From positions 1-60,828 of the forward strand of contig JABISF010000029.1 of assembly GCA_018699935.1 (NCBI GenBank): a DNA stretch of 60,828 nucleotides. Direction: 5' to 3'. Position 1 is the stretch's first letter, and the number at the start of each line of letters is the position of its first letter. Positions 1-8,886 of the stretch are shown here, piece after piece. The notes under the pieces were generated by a model. That model saw nothing but the letters and a program-made list of their open reading frames with translations, did not search any database and was not told the origin of the DNA. Position numbers and translations under genes: made by a program. The DNA is from Flavobacteriaceae bacterium (GTDB lineage: Bacteria > Bacteroidota > Bacteroidia > Flavobacteriales > Flavobacteriaceae).

Positions 1-672
1 AAGTTTTTGTTCGTCTTTTAGCAAAGGATTGAGGGAAAGTTGAAGGGGAGGTACATTGTCATTTTCGAGGGATATTTCCAGTGTATTGCTCACCAATTGG
101 AATCGATCAATTTTGGGATTTGAGGAGGGGACGAGTAGGGGTGCCAAGTCAACCGACCCACCATTTTCTAGGGTCAAGAGCGTTCCCTCTAAGCTTAATT
201 TTTGCACCCTGTTTTCAGGGATCAAAACACTTAAATCCACCGCTCCTCCGGATTCAAGACGTAAGATTGTACCTTCCAATTGGAGTTGTTGTGCATCGGT
301 ATTGTCAAGATAATCATCGAAATTTATTACCACCTGATCCTCCCAAAGGAGTTGATTGTTTTCAACAGTGAACTGGGAAGTAATGCAATTCCAAAGGGAA
401 TTTTTTTCGGAATACCATTGTAAGCAATCTTCATCGGTATTAAAAATCAATAAACCATTCGGAATTTCACTTTGAAAAGCAGTATTTCGTTCCGAGGTTG
501 ACATTCTGGGCAGCAGCACTCCTTGTTTTGAGCTTTCGATTTCAAAAATGGCGTAGGGGTTGATCTCTTGTGGGTGATCCCCCATTTTTATTTGGCAAAA
601 AAGCGTCAGCGGAAGCAGCATTACCATCAAAACTATCTTGCTTGAATTGTTGAGTAGGTCGTTTTTCATGAT
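1..672 (-). CDS. Secreted repeat protein, C-terminus outside window
   Basis: An open frame runs uninterrupted on the minus strand from an ATG at 672 to the left edge (224 codons, no stop seen), so the gene is partial. The N-terminus looks like a signal peptide (a hydrophobic stretch ending near LFCQ). Residues about 38-50 read SSKQGVLLPRMS, a motif common at the start of Bacteroidota surface proteins. The frame then carries two copies of a short unit of the form LxLEGTxLxLExGGxVDLxxL (near residues 135 and 158), the beta-rich repeat often seen in Bacteroidota surface or tail-fibre-like proteins. It follows the PorP/SprF gene by 21 bp and is probably its cotranscribed partner. The function is unknown; secretion is inferred from the leader and neighbours. 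Confidence 0.75.
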   Translation of the reverse strand, partial: MMKNDLLNNSSKIVLMVMLLPLTLFCQIKMGDHPQEINPYAIFEIESSKQGVLLPRMSTSERNTAFQSEIPNGLLIFNTDEDCLQWYSEKNSLWNCITSQFTVENNQLLWEDQVVINFDDYLDNTDAQQLQLEGTILRLESGGAVDLSVLIPENRVQKLSLEGTLLTLENGGSVDLAPLLVPSSNPKIDRFQLVSNTLEISLENDNVPPLQLSLNPLLKDEQKL

Positions 673-693
673 AGAGATTTTGCAGTTAAACAA

Positions 694-1590
694 TTATTTA
701 GGGAGTCGATCTCGAAAACGAAATCGGAAATTAATTTGATGTTTGTTAAAACGGACACCGGTATCGTTGACTAAGGGAAATTGAAAACTATAGCCCACGC
801 TTAAAAATCTTTTTTCATGAAAAAGCAGCCCGAAAGCTATTTCTTTTTCCGAGTTGATCACTAAAAACCCGGCTCCGCGTTGATGTTGAATTCCCGCTTT
901 GGCTTGAAGTGTCCAGTTCGAAACACTCAAATTGTGCAATTGCAGGGAAAACAAATGCTCCCAAAGTGGCGACAGATTGGAACGCCATTCTAGGCCATAC
1001 CATTGGGCGATCCGATTGGGTAAAAAAATAGGATCGTCCCTTCTAAAAATATTTTTTTTGAAGAGTTGTGGCAAACCCGAGGAAAAGAAAAAAGATTTAT
1101 AAGAGAGGATTCCACCCACACCGATATTGGGAACAAAAATATTTTGAGGTTCCAAAAAAGGGTCGTCTACCACCCCATCCACCGAGTTGAAATAATTAAA
1201 ATTTTGATCGTAGAAATTTCCACCTCCTTGAATTCCCAATATCAATTTCATCGTCTGAGAAAGCTGGATGGGCTTGGAAAATTGAAGATAAACCGCAGTG
1301 TTGTTCTCTCCAAAAGTGGTATTATTTCGCAAAACAAAGCCATAACTAAGGTTGTTTTTTTCTTGATAGTTTTCATAATACACCATGGATTGTTTGGGTG
1401 CATTGTCGATTCCCAACCATTGACTGTGCAGATGAATTCCTGCACTCGATTTTTGTTCCCAGCCCACTTGGGAAGGATTCACCCATTGCAACTGTTTTGG
1501 CAGGATAAAAATATCGGGGGCATTTTGAGAAAAAGAATTACTCAAGCCTCCCAATAGGCACAAAAAGAAAAATAGAGGGGATCGTTTCAT
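694..1590 (-). CDS. PorP/SprF family type IX secretion membrane protein
   Basis: A 298-residue protein starting at the ATG at 1590 (MKRSPLFFFLCLL), which gives a clean signal peptide ending near SFSQ. An upstream in-frame extension to 1647 would bury the leader inside a longer N-terminus. The body has many short amphipathic beta segments and the family-like phrase QLQWVNPSQVGW after the leader, followed by repeated aromatic strands to a C-terminal RFRFRDRLPK. PorP/SprF proteins are outer-membrane partners of the type IX secretion system and work with substrates carrying a type B (CHU_C) C-terminal domain. The gene directly upstream (4 bp gap) encodes such a substrate. Family assignment is by pattern recognition. 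Confidence 0.8.
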   Translation of the reverse strand: MKRSPLFFFLCLLGGLSNSFSQNAPDIFILPKQLQWVNPSQVGWEQKSSAGIHLHSQWLGIDNAPKQSMVYYENYQEKNNLSYGFVLRNNTTFGENNTAVYLQFSKPIQLSQTMKLILGIQGGGNFYDQNFNYFNSVDGVVDDPFLEPQNIFVPNIGVGGILSYKSFFFSSGLPQLFKKNIFRRDDPIFLPNRIAQWYGLEWRSNLSPLWEHLFSLQLHNLSVSNWTLQAKAGIQHQRGAGFLVINSEKEIAFGLLFHEKRFLSVGYSFQFPLVNDTGVRFNKHQINFRFRFRDRLPK

Positions 1591-1594
1591 CGGC

Positions 1595-2581
1595 TTATTC
1601 TCTTTTAATATAAATCCAACCTTTGTACTCCAACGGAGGAGCTCCATCTAGGTCGAGGGTGTAATAATAATTTCCACTGGGAATTTGTGCTCCGTTATTG
1701 TGGGTGCCTTCCCAATCATTGGTATACTTCCCTTGGGTTTCGAAAACCAACTGTTGGCGGAGGTTGAAAATCCGAATTTTGGAGGCTTCAGTAAATAGAA
1801 TTCCATTGATTTTCCATTGATCATTTTTGCCATCATTGTTGGGTGTAATCACTTCACTGATAATCTTGCGTTCCAAAGGGATGATGGGTTTTCCCAAAAC
1901 AAAGGTAATCCCTTTTGTCTGGGATAAATTAATGATAGGAAGGGATACAGCACTGCCACTTTTAAAACTGATGGAATTATCGTTTTCAAAAGAATTGATT
2001 TCCAGTGTGGTGGGAATTAATTTCCATTGATTGCCTTCGAGTACTCCAATTTCAAGAGCATCAATATTGCCAAAAGGCGCAAGACTGGCAAGCCGATGCG
2101 CTTCATTCCAATAGACCTGTGCTCGAGCCGTGGCATTTCCTGTGCTTTCCCATTCCCAAAAGTGATATTGTGGGGATAAATAACCCTCCGTCACTATGGG
2201 GTAGCCAAAAGGATGTTGTTGGTAATAGCGAACATCAATGTGCTGGGGGTTCGATGTAATAGTAAAACCAATGGGGCTAAATAACTCGTCTTCACCCAGC
2301 GGAAAAATAAATTCTCCGGTATCATAAACCCGCACCACACCAGAGACAAAAGAGTTTTTTTTGGTCTGTTCCCATAGACTTGTTGCTTTGAAAGAAACCA
2401 CACCGGGTTCAATACCACGAGCGGTGGTGAGGGTGGCGCCGGATAAATAGGTGGTAGGAAAAGCAATATGCATTTCGTTTCCGGCTGCAATATAGATGTC
2501 CCCAAAAAAACTGACTTGTCCCAAAAGCCATTGGGAGAACAAACAGAGCAGGAATACTTTTTTGCTAAGTCGAGGATGCAT
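1595..2581 (-). CDS. T9SS substrate with gliding-motility-associated C-terminal domain
   Basis: A 328-residue secreted protein. The ATG at 2581 gives a typical leader (MHPRLSKKVFLLCLFSQWLL). A TTG ten codons upstream is possible but unlikely. The middle part (about 25-230) is a beta-rich extracellular domain of unknown role. The last ~90 residues form a CHU_C / type B C-terminal sorting domain: ISEVITPNNDGKNDQWKI, then IRIFNLRQQLVFET, then NDWEGTHNNG, then IPSGNYYYTLDL, ending YKGWIYIKRE. This domain directs proteins through the type IX secretion system. It is first in an operon with the PorP/SprF gene, as expected for a dedicated substrate-partner pair. The cargo function is not recognised. 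Confidence 0.85.
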   Translation of the reverse strand: MHPRLSKKVFLLCLFSQWLLGQVSFFGDIYIAAGNEMHIAFPTTYLSGATLTTARGIEPGVVSFKATSLWEQTKKNSFVSGVVRVYDTGEFIFPLGEDELFSPIGFTITSNPQHIDVRYYQQHPFGYPIVTEGYLSPQYHFWEWESTGNATARAQVYWNEAHRLASLAPFGNIDALEIGVLEGNQWKLIPTTLEINSFENDNSISFKSGSAVSLPIINLSQTKGITFVLGKPIIPLERKIISEVITPNNDGKNDQWKINGILFTEASKIRIFNLRQQLVFETQGKYTNDWEGTHNNGAQIPSGNYYYTLDLDGAPPLEYKGWIYIKRE

Positions 2582-2636
2582 TTGACATAATTTTTGGGGT
2601 TTTTCATTCAAAAATTAAGAAAAAAAAATTAAAAAA

Positions 2637-4652
2637 TCAAACCAAGCCGGAACGTCTCAAAAGTGCTGAGGGATCGGGTTCCTTGCCTCTAAATCTTTTA
2701 TAAAGAGTCATCGGATGCTCCGTTCCTCCTTTGGAAAGGACGTGGGTTTCAAAAGCTTTGGCTGTAGCACTGTCAAAAATCCCATTTTCTAAAAACAGTT
2801 CAAAGGCATCGGCATCCAATACCTCCGCCCATTTATAGCTGTAATAACCCGCTGCATAACCTCCCTGAAAAATATGGGAAAAGGCGGTAGAAGTACAATT
2901 TTCAGGAGTATCGGCAGTGAATTGTACTTTTTCTAGCTGACGCATTTCATGTTCCTTAACATCATTGATAGCAGTGGAATCTTCTCCATGATAGGAAAGA
3001 TCCAAATAGCCAAAACCGAGTTGTCGAAGGGTTTGAAGGCCTTGTTGAAAATGAGCTATTTTTTTGATTTTTTCGATAAATTCTTTGGGTAATGCGGCAT
3101 CTGTTTCGTAATGCTTTGCAAAGAGTGCCAAGGCTTCAGATTGATAGCACCAGTTTTCCATGATTTGACTGGGCAATTCCACAAAATCCCAATATACATG
3201 GGTGCCACTCAATCCGCTGTAAGTAGTGTTTGCCAGCATACCGTGCAACGCATGACCAAATTCGTGAAAAAGGGTGGTTACCTCTTGAAAGGTTAATAAT
3301 GAAGGTTGGGTTTTGGTGGCTCTTGAAAAATTACAAACGATGGAAATATGGGGACGTTCTGCCGCTTTTTGCGATTTAAACTGTGTCATCCAAGCCCCGC
3401 TTCGTTTTCCTGGACGTGGGAAAAAGTCGGTGTATAACAATGCGTAAAAAAGGCCATTTTTCTTCACCTCATAAACAGTTACATCTTCATGGTAGCCATC
3501 CAATTGCTCGTTTTTTTCAAACTCCAAACCATAGAGTTTTTGAACAATTTTAAACAGTCCATCCAACACCTTGTCCATAGGGAAATAGGGTTTCAACAAT
3601 TGCTCATCTAAGGAAAGTTGGGCTTGTTTGAGCTTTTCGGCGACAAAAGCGGTATCCCATTTTTCCAGTGGGCTGAGGTTGAACTCTTTTTCGGCAAATT
3701 TTTCCATCGTTTGCCATTCTTTTTGAGCCGCCGGATAGGCCTTATCAAAAAGGGTGTCCAAGAAAGTGCGCACCTCGGTTTCGGATTGTGCCATACGTTC
3801 TTCCAAAACAAAAGCAGCATGAGAAGGATAGCCCAAAAGCGCCGCTCTTTTTTTGAGCAATTGGACAATTTCCAAAATCAATTTCGTATTGTTGTTTTCG
3901 TTGTCTTGAAAGCCCCGCTTACCAAAGGCGACACTTAAAGTTTTTCGCAACGCTCGATTTTCTGCATAGGTCATAAAAGGAACATAACTGGGATAGTCTA
4001 GGGTAAAAGTCCAACCTTTTTGTCCTTTCTGCTCGGCAGTGGCCTTGGCCAATTCGAGTAAATTTTCGGGAAGCCCTTTTAAATCTTCCGCATCCAAAAC
4101 GTTGAGTGCATAGGCTTGTGTATCAGCCAAAACGTGTTCTCCAAAGGTCAAACTCAATTGGGCGAGTTGGGTATCTAAGGCACGTAGCGTTTCTTTTTGT
4201 GCGTCGTTCAAAAGCGCACCATTTCGGACAAAGCTTTTGTATTCTTTTTCGAGCAACATGTGCTCCTCTGCCGACAAGTTGCTGTGATCCGTTGTTTCAT
4301 AGACGGTCTTAATCCGTTCAAAAAGTTTAAAATTTAACCGGATATCATTTTGAAATTGAGATAGAAGGGGAGCAGCTTCTTGCGCCACTTTTTGCAACGC
4401 CTCAGAAGTTTCTGCACTGTTTAAATTAAACAATATCCCTGCGTTTCTGCTTACCAGATCGCCACAATTTGCCAGTTTGTCTAGGGTGTTGCTGAAGGTC
4501 GGACGGTCCGGTTGTGCTACAATTTCATCGATGGCCGCCAATTCTTTTTCAATGGCTTCTTTGAGTGCCGGAATAAAATGTTCGGTTTTTATTTTTGAAA
4601 AAGGGATGGATTGATGCGGGGTTGAGAAGCTTTGGAATAAGGGGTTTTTCAA
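2637..4652 (-). CDS. M3 family metallopeptidase (oligopeptidase A / peptidyl-dipeptidase type)
   Basis: A 671-residue zinc peptidase of the thimet-oligopeptidase family, which cleaves short peptides in the cytoplasm or periplasm. The active-site helix reads FHEFGHALHG near residues 460-469, the M3 HExxH zinc motif, and the family C-terminal segment GGYAAGYYSYKWAEVLDADAF is complete. The start is a TTG at 4652; no ATG lies near the N-terminus and the reading MKNPLFQSFSTPHQ suits the family. The start overlaps the purE stop codon by 4 nt (TTGA), so translation is probably coupled to purE. No signal peptide is visible. I cannot separate PrlC-type from Dcp-type specificity by eye. Confidence 0.9.
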   Translation of the reverse strand: MKNPLFQSFSTPHQSIPFSKIKTEHFIPALKEAIEKELAAIDEIVAQPDRPTFSNTLDKLANCGDLVSRNAGILFNLNSAETSEALQKVAQEAAPLLSQFQNDIRLNFKLFERIKTVYETTDHSNLSAEEHMLLEKEYKSFVRNGALLNDAQKETLRALDTQLAQLSLTFGEHVLADTQAYALNVLDAEDLKGLPENLLELAKATAEQKGQKGWTFTLDYPSYVPFMTYAENRALRKTLSVAFGKRGFQDNENNNTKLILEIVQLLKKRAALLGYPSHAAFVLEERMAQSETEVRTFLDTLFDKAYPAAQKEWQTMEKFAEKEFNLSPLEKWDTAFVAEKLKQAQLSLDEQLLKPYFPMDKVLDGLFKIVQKLYGLEFEKNEQLDGYHEDVTVYEVKKNGLFYALLYTDFFPRPGKRSGAWMTQFKSQKAAERPHISIVCNFSRATKTQPSLLTFQEVTTLFHEFGHALHGMLANTTYSGLSGTHVYWDFVELPSQIMENWCYQSEALALFAKHYETDAALPKEFIEKIKKIAHFQQGLQTLRQLGFGYLDLSYHGEDSTAINDVKEHEMRQLEKVQFTADTPENCTSTAFSHIFQGGYAAGYYSYKWAEVLDADAFELFLENGIFDSATAKAFETHVLSKGGTEHPMTLYKRFRGKEPDPSALLRRSGLV

Positions 4653-5143
4653 AGTGATTTGTTTTTTAATTGGGTGTTACTTTCAATGACTTTGGATTTT
4701 AATTCCTCTTTGTAGGCGACGATTTGATCGCGTACAGCTGCATCTGCAGTGCCGATAATTTGTGCGGCCAAGATTCCAGCATTTTTGGCTCCGTTGAGTG
4801 CTACGGTGGCCACGGGCACCCCACCGGGCATTTGGAGAATGGAGAGAACGGAATCCCAACCGTCGATGGAGTTACTGGATTTAACAGGCACCCCAATCAC
4901 AGGAAGTGGTGTAAGAGCGGCAATCATACCGGGCAAATGGGCAGCACCTCCGGCCCCTGCGATAATGACTTTCAACCCTCTTGTGTGTGCTTTTTGACCG
5001 TATTCCATCATCTTTTCCGGGGTTCGATGCGCCGAAACGATCTCCACCTCATAGTCGATTTGAAAGCTTTTTAGAATCTGTATTGCTTCTTCCATAACCG
5101 GGAGGTCGGATTGACTTCCCATAATAATTCCTATCTGTGCCAT
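4649..5143 (-). CDS. purE: N5-carboxyaminoimidazole ribonucleotide mutase PurE
   Basis: A 164-residue class I PurE, the expected length. It converts N5-CAIR to CAIR in purine synthesis. The N-terminal MGSQSDLPVM segment, the EIVSAHRTPEKM loop and the AGAGGAAHLPGMIA loop are all present and form the nucleotide and catalytic site. The gene lies 4 bp downstream of purK, which makes the N5-CAIR substrate, and overlaps the M3 peptidase start. The three genes form one minus-strand operon. The cytoplasmic location follows from the absence of a leader. Confidence 0.96.
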   Translation of the reverse strand: MAQIGIIMGSQSDLPVMEEAIQILKSFQIDYEVEIVSAHRTPEKMMEYGQKAHTRGLKVIIAGAGGAAHLPGMIAALTPLPVIGVPVKSSNSIDGWDSVLSILQMPGGVPVATVALNGAKNAGILAAQIIGTADAAVRDQIVAYKEELKSKVIESNTQLKNKSL

Positions 5144-5147
5144 ATTC

Positions 5148-6302
5148 TTATTTTGAAATTACCTCCATCATTTCTTTTACTTGTCCTGCTATTTTTCGGG
5201 CTTGATGCAAATCCTCATTAATGATGGTGACATGCCCCATTTTGCGAAAGGGTCGAGTTTCTTTTTTCCCGTAAATGTGGGGATTTACCCCTTCAATTCC
5301 TAAAATTTGATCCATGTTGTTGTAGTGAACTGGGCCGGAAAAACCTTCCTTCCCCACCAAATTGACCATTACAGCAGCGGCTTTGTTTTGCGTTTTTCCC
5401 AATGGTAAATCCAACAAAGCGCGAATGTGTTGTTCAAATTGGGAAGTGTAGGCCGCTTCTATAGAATAGTGTCCACTGTTGTGAGGTCGAGGGGCGACTT
5501 CATTCACCAATAGCTCTCCAGTTTGGGTAAGGAATAATTCGACGGCCAAAAGCCCAACGTGTTGATAGGCTTGAGATACTTTTTTTGCAATGGCAGTGGC
5601 TTGTTCACTAATTTTTTTCGAAACCCGTGCCGGACTGATGACGTATTCCACTTGATTGGCTTCGGGATGAAATTCCATTTCTACTAGGGGATAGATGGCA
5701 ATTTCTCCTTGCGGTCTTCGACACACAATTACTCCCAATTCTTTTTTTATGGGCACCATTTCCTCCGCCATACAGGGACCTTCTGATAAGGATTCCAAAT
5801 CCTGATTGGAGCGTACTACTTTGACGCCGTAGCCATCATATCCCATAGCAGCGGATTTCCAAACAAAGGGAAAGGAAATTTGAGCACGACCCACAGCATC
5901 TTTGAGTGCTGTCGTATCAGCAAAGTTTTCAAAAGGAGCTGTAGGGATATTTTGTTCTTTATAAAAAACCTTTTGAAGACATTTGTTCTGAATGATTTTT
6001 AAAACTTTTGCTTGTGGATAAACGGCAACTCCTCTTTTTTCTAGGGTTTCAAGGGCAGCAGTATTGACGTTTTCAATTTCGATGGTGAGCACATCCAATT
6101 GATCTCCAAAGGCAACAACAGTGTCATAATCCATCAAATCGCCTTGTACAAATTCATTGCAAGCCAGTCGTCCGGGGGATTCGGCACTGGGATCCAATAC
6201 TTTGGTGGAGATGTCCCACTGTCGAGTAACACTGAGCAGCATTTTCCCCAATTGTCCTCCGCCTAAAATACCCAATGTTTTTGCACCTGAAAAGAATCCC
6301 AT
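5148..6302 (-). CDS. purK: 5-(carboxyamino)imidazole ribonucleotide synthase PurK
   Basis: A 384-residue ATP-grasp enzyme that carboxylates AIR to N5-CAIR using ATP and bicarbonate. The ATG at 6302 (MGFFSGAKTLGILGGGQLGKM) places the Rossmann-like GILGGGQLG motif near the N-terminus. The open frame continues 25 codons upstream, but that part has no family-like sequence and would cover the promoter. ATP-grasp signatures include FPFVWKSAAMGYDGYGV and VNEVAPRPHNSGH. A TATTTTTG (-7-like) element lies on the minus strand at 6323-6316. It heads the purK-purE-M3 peptidase operon and is divergent from adk. Confidence 0.95.
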   Translation of the reverse strand: MGFFSGAKTLGILGGGQLGKMLLSVTRQWDISTKVLDPSAESPGRLACNEFVQGDLMDYDTVVAFGDQLDVLTIEIENVNTAALETLEKRGVAVYPQAKVLKIIQNKCLQKVFYKEQNIPTAPFENFADTTALKDAVGRAQISFPFVWKSAAMGYDGYGVKVVRSNQDLESLSEGPCMAEEMVPIKKELGVIVCRRPQGEIAIYPLVEMEFHPEANQVEYVISPARVSKKISEQATAIAKKVSQAYQHVGLLAVELFLTQTGELLVNEVAPRPHNSGHYSIEAAYTSQFEQHIRALLDLPLGKTQNKAAAVMVNLVGKEGFSGPVHYNNMDQILGIEGVNPHIYGKKETRPFRKMGHVTIINEDLHQARKIAGQVKEMMEVISK

Positions 6303-6365
6303 TTTATACTTTTTACAAAAATAGGCATAAGTTTTTGGGAATCGAAAAAACCCAGTCAAAATAGG

Positions 6366-6373
6366 TATCTTTG
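6366..6373 (+). promoter_or_regulatory. Bacteroidota -7 promoter element upstream of adk
   Basis: The sequence TATCTTTG is an exact match to TAnnTTTG, the Bacteroidota -7 consensus, and ends 16 bp before the adk ATG. The nearest TTTG upstream is 28 bp away, longer than the usual 17-23 bp spacing, so only the -7 element is supported. Confidence 0.5.
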
Positions 6374-6389
6374 TCAAAAATTATTACGC

Positions 6390-6965
6390 ATGATTAACCT
6401 CGTTCTATTTGGAAAACCGGGTGCTGGAAAAGGAACTCAGGCTGCTTTTTTAAAAGAAAAATACAATTTGTTACACATCTCTACTGGAGATTTGTTCCGT
6501 TTCAATATTCAACATGGAACAGACTTGGGAAAATTGGCGCAATCGTTTATAGATCAAGGAGATTTGGTCCCCGATTCAGTGACCATTAATATGTTGGAAG
6601 CTGAAGTAGATAAACACCCCGAAGCCAAAGGTTTTATTTTTGATGGTTTTCCTCGAACCACCGATCAAGCCAAAGCTTTGGATGAATTTTTAGGAAAAAA
6701 ACAAATGCCCATTACCGCCACCATAGCCTTGGAAGCCGATGATGATCGTTTGGTAGAACGTTTGCTTCAAAGAGGACAAACCAGTGGGAGAACCGATGAT
6801 CAGGATGAAGAAAAAATTAGAAATCGCTTTCAGGAATACAATTTAAAAACGGCTCCACTGCGGTCTTATTATGAGGCGCAAAACAAGTTTCATTCCATTG
6901 ACGGGATTGGAACCATAGAAGAAATCACCGATCGACTCACGGCTGTTATTGATCATTTTTTATAA
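6390..6965 (+). CDS. adk: Adenylate kinase (short-LID form)
   Basis: A 191-residue adenylate kinase that interconverts ATP + AMP and 2 ADP. The P-loop GKPGAGKGTQ is at residues 8-17, the AMP-binding STGDLFR near 31-37, and FIFDGFPRTTDQA near 83-95. The LID region is short (RGQTSGRTDDQDEEKIRNR) and lacks the long, often zinc-binding insert of E. coli-type enzymes, which accounts for the reduced length. It is the first gene of a plus-strand set and is followed after 3 bp by obgE. Confidence 0.96.
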   Translation: MINLVLFGKPGAGKGTQAAFLKEKYNLLHISTGDLFRFNIQHGTDLGKLAQSFIDQGDLVPDSVTINMLEAEVDKHPEAKGFIFDGFPRTTDQAKALDEFLGKKQMPITATIALEADDDRLVERLLQRGQTSGRTDDQDEEKIRNRFQEYNLKTAPLRSYYEAQNKFHSIDGIGTIEEITDRLTAVIDHFL

Positions 6966-6968
6966 CTT

Positions 6969-7979
6969 ATGACTGAAGGAAACTTTGTTGACTATGTAAA
7001 ACTCACTGTAAGCTCCGGTAACGGGGGCAAAGGTTCTGTACACTTGCATCGCGAAAAATTCATTACCAAAGGAGGTCCCGATGGCGGCGACGGCGGCAGA
7101 GGAGGACATGTTATTATCCGTGCCAATACACAATTGTGGACTTTGTATCCCTTTAAGTTTAAGCGTCATTTTTCTGCCGGCCACGGAGGCGATGGAAGCA
7201 AAAACCGAAGCAGCGGGCTACAGGGGGAAGACATTTATATCGATGTGCCTTTGGGAACAGTTGTAAAAAATCAAGAAACAGAAGAAGTGCTTTTTGAAAT
7301 TACGGAAGCCCAACAAGAGCAAATTTTACTCAAAGGTGGATTGGGAGGACTCGGGAACTGGCATTTTAGATCGTCAACACGACAAACGCCGCGTTATGCA
7401 CAACCCGGAATTAAAGGCGATGATTTTAATATCATTTTGGAAATGAAAGTTTTGGCCGATGTTGGCTTGGTCGGTTTTCCTAATGCCGGAAAATCAACGC
7501 TTTTGGGAGCACTCACTGCGGCGAAACCCAAAATAGCAGATTATCCGTTCACTACATTGAAACCCAATTTGGGAATTGTGGAATACCGTGACTACCGATC
7601 TTTTGTCATGGCAGACATTCCCGGAATTATTGAAGGAGCTGCAGAAGGAAAAGGATTGGGGCATTATTTTTTAAGACATATTGAACGCAATTCCATTCTG
7701 CTTTATTTGATTCCGGCGGACACCAAAAACCTGAAAGAAGAATTTGAAATTCTCCAAGGTGAATTACTCAAATACAATCCCGAACTTTTAGACAAACAAT
7801 ATATCGTGGCCTTGTCTAAAGCTGATTTATTGGACGATGATTTAAAAAAGGAATACGCCGTGGAAATGAAAGAGATTTTTGGAGACCAACCCCATTTTAT
7901 GATTTCCAGCGTGGCACAACAAAATCTAATGACCTTGAAAGATGCGCTTTGGAAAACGTTAAATCCCGTACATGCCTAA
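6969..7979 (+). CDS. obgE: Obg family GTPase (ribosome assembly)
   Basis: A 336-residue Obg GTPase, which acts in late 50S subunit assembly and the stress response. The glycine-rich Obg fold fills residues ~1-160 (for example [12 protein letters not shown]). The G domain follows with G1 [10 protein letters not shown] near 168-177, G3 DIPGIIEG and G4 SKAD. The C-terminal OCT extension of some bacteria is absent, as is common in this group. The stop codon overlaps the start of the next gene by 8 nt, so the two are translationally coupled. Confidence 0.95.
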   Translation: MTEGNFVDYVKLTVSSGNGGKGSVHLHREKFITKGGPDGGDGGRGGHVIIRANTQLWTLYPFKFKRHFSAGHGGDGSKNRSSGLQGEDIYIDVPLGTVVKNQETEEVLFEITEAQQEQILLKGGLGGLGNWHFRSSTRQTPRYAQPGIKGDDFNIILEMKVLADVGLVGFPNAGKSTLLGALTAAKPKIADYPFTTLKPNLGIVEYRDYRSFVMADIPGIIEGAAEGKGLGHYFLRHIERNSILLYLIPADTKNLKEEFEILQGELLKYNPELLDKQYIVALSKADLLDDDLKKEYAVEMKEIFGDQPHFMISSVAQQNLMTLKDALWKTLNPVHA

Positions 7980-8886
7980 TTCCAGTGGTCTTATTTTCCT
8001 TTTATTTTTAGGAACCTTTTCGATGAGTTTGGCACAAGATGACACGCCCATTGCCAAGTACGACTTTGCAAATGACTCAGGCTATCAAAAGGCACTGTCC
8101 ACATTAAAAACGCAATACAATACCTCCAAACATTCCAAACTTTTAGATAGTATTGCCAAATTAGCTTTTCTCTATAAAGATTGGGAAACCGCCCACGATT
8201 ATAGTCGTCAACTGGTGGAGGTAGCCCCCAGCGGAATGGGCTATTTTCGTCTCGGCGGAGCAGCGGGGTTTCGGTCGTTGGAAGTGGCGCGAATCTTTTC
8301 ATTGCCCTATGTAAGTAGTATGCGTGTCGGTTTTGAAAAAGCAGCGGAACTGCTGCCGGATTTTATTCCAGGACTACGTGCCCAAGTAAATGTATATACC
8401 GTATTGCCCGCACTGATTGGAGGCGATTTGGAAAAAGCCAAAGAATATGCGTCTCGAATTGAAAAAAGAGACCCTGTTGAAGGAGCATTGGCATTTGCCT
8501 ATATCGAAGAACAAACCTACCATCCGGAGGAAGCAAGACGATATTTTCAAAAAGCATTTGAAATTTTAAAAGGAAAAGAAGGCGAATGTACCCCACAAAT
8601 GGAGGCCTATTTGATGGCTTCACGAAGAAATTTAGCCTATAATTTAGGTAGAGCTGCTGCCGTTTTCCAAATAGAAAGTACCCTGGGGGCTTGCTTGTTA
8701 CGCTATTTTTTATCTACCTACAGTCAAAATGATACGGTACCAAAAAGTTGGGTAATCTACCGATTGGCACAAATTGCATACACCAACAAAGATGGGGCAC
8801 AAATGCAACAGTGGATCGATCAAGCCTTAAAAATAGATCCTAAATTCTCTGAAATTTTAGAATTAAAAAAGAAATTAGCGTTATGA
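7972..8886 (+). CDS. Secreted TPR-like protein of unknown function
   Basis: A 304-residue protein with a signal peptide ([22 protein letters not shown]). The mature part is mainly helical, with repeat-like helix pairs that resemble tetratricopeptide repeats (for example [20 protein letters not shown] and a C-terminal [20 protein letters not shown]). I do not recognise a specific family. It overlaps obgE by 8 nt and mpl by 4 nt, so it belongs to the adk-obgE-mpl transcription unit. A periplasmic or outer-membrane-associated scaffold role is possible but not shown. Confidence 0.7.
   Translation: MPNSSGLIFLLFLGTFSMSLAQDDTPIAKYDFANDSGYQKALSTLKTQYNTSKHSKLLDSIAKLAFLYKDWETAHDYSRQLVEVAPSGMGYFRLGGAAGFRSLEVARIFSLPYVSSMRVGFEKAAELLPDFIPGLRAQVNVYTVLPALIGGDLEKAKEYASRIEKRDPVEGALAFAYIEEQTYHPEEARRYFQKAFEILKGKEGECTPQMEAYLMASRRNLAYNLGRAAAVFQIESTLGACLLRYFLSTYSQNDTVPKSWVIYRLAQIAYTNKDGAQMQQWIDQALKIDPKFSEILELKKKLAL

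Noticed and set aside
56-371. Two overlapping plus-strand open frames at the left edge
   Set aside because: They are antisense to the continuous minus-strand frame 672..1, which has a leader and recognisable repeats; the plus-strand translations show no protein-like features.
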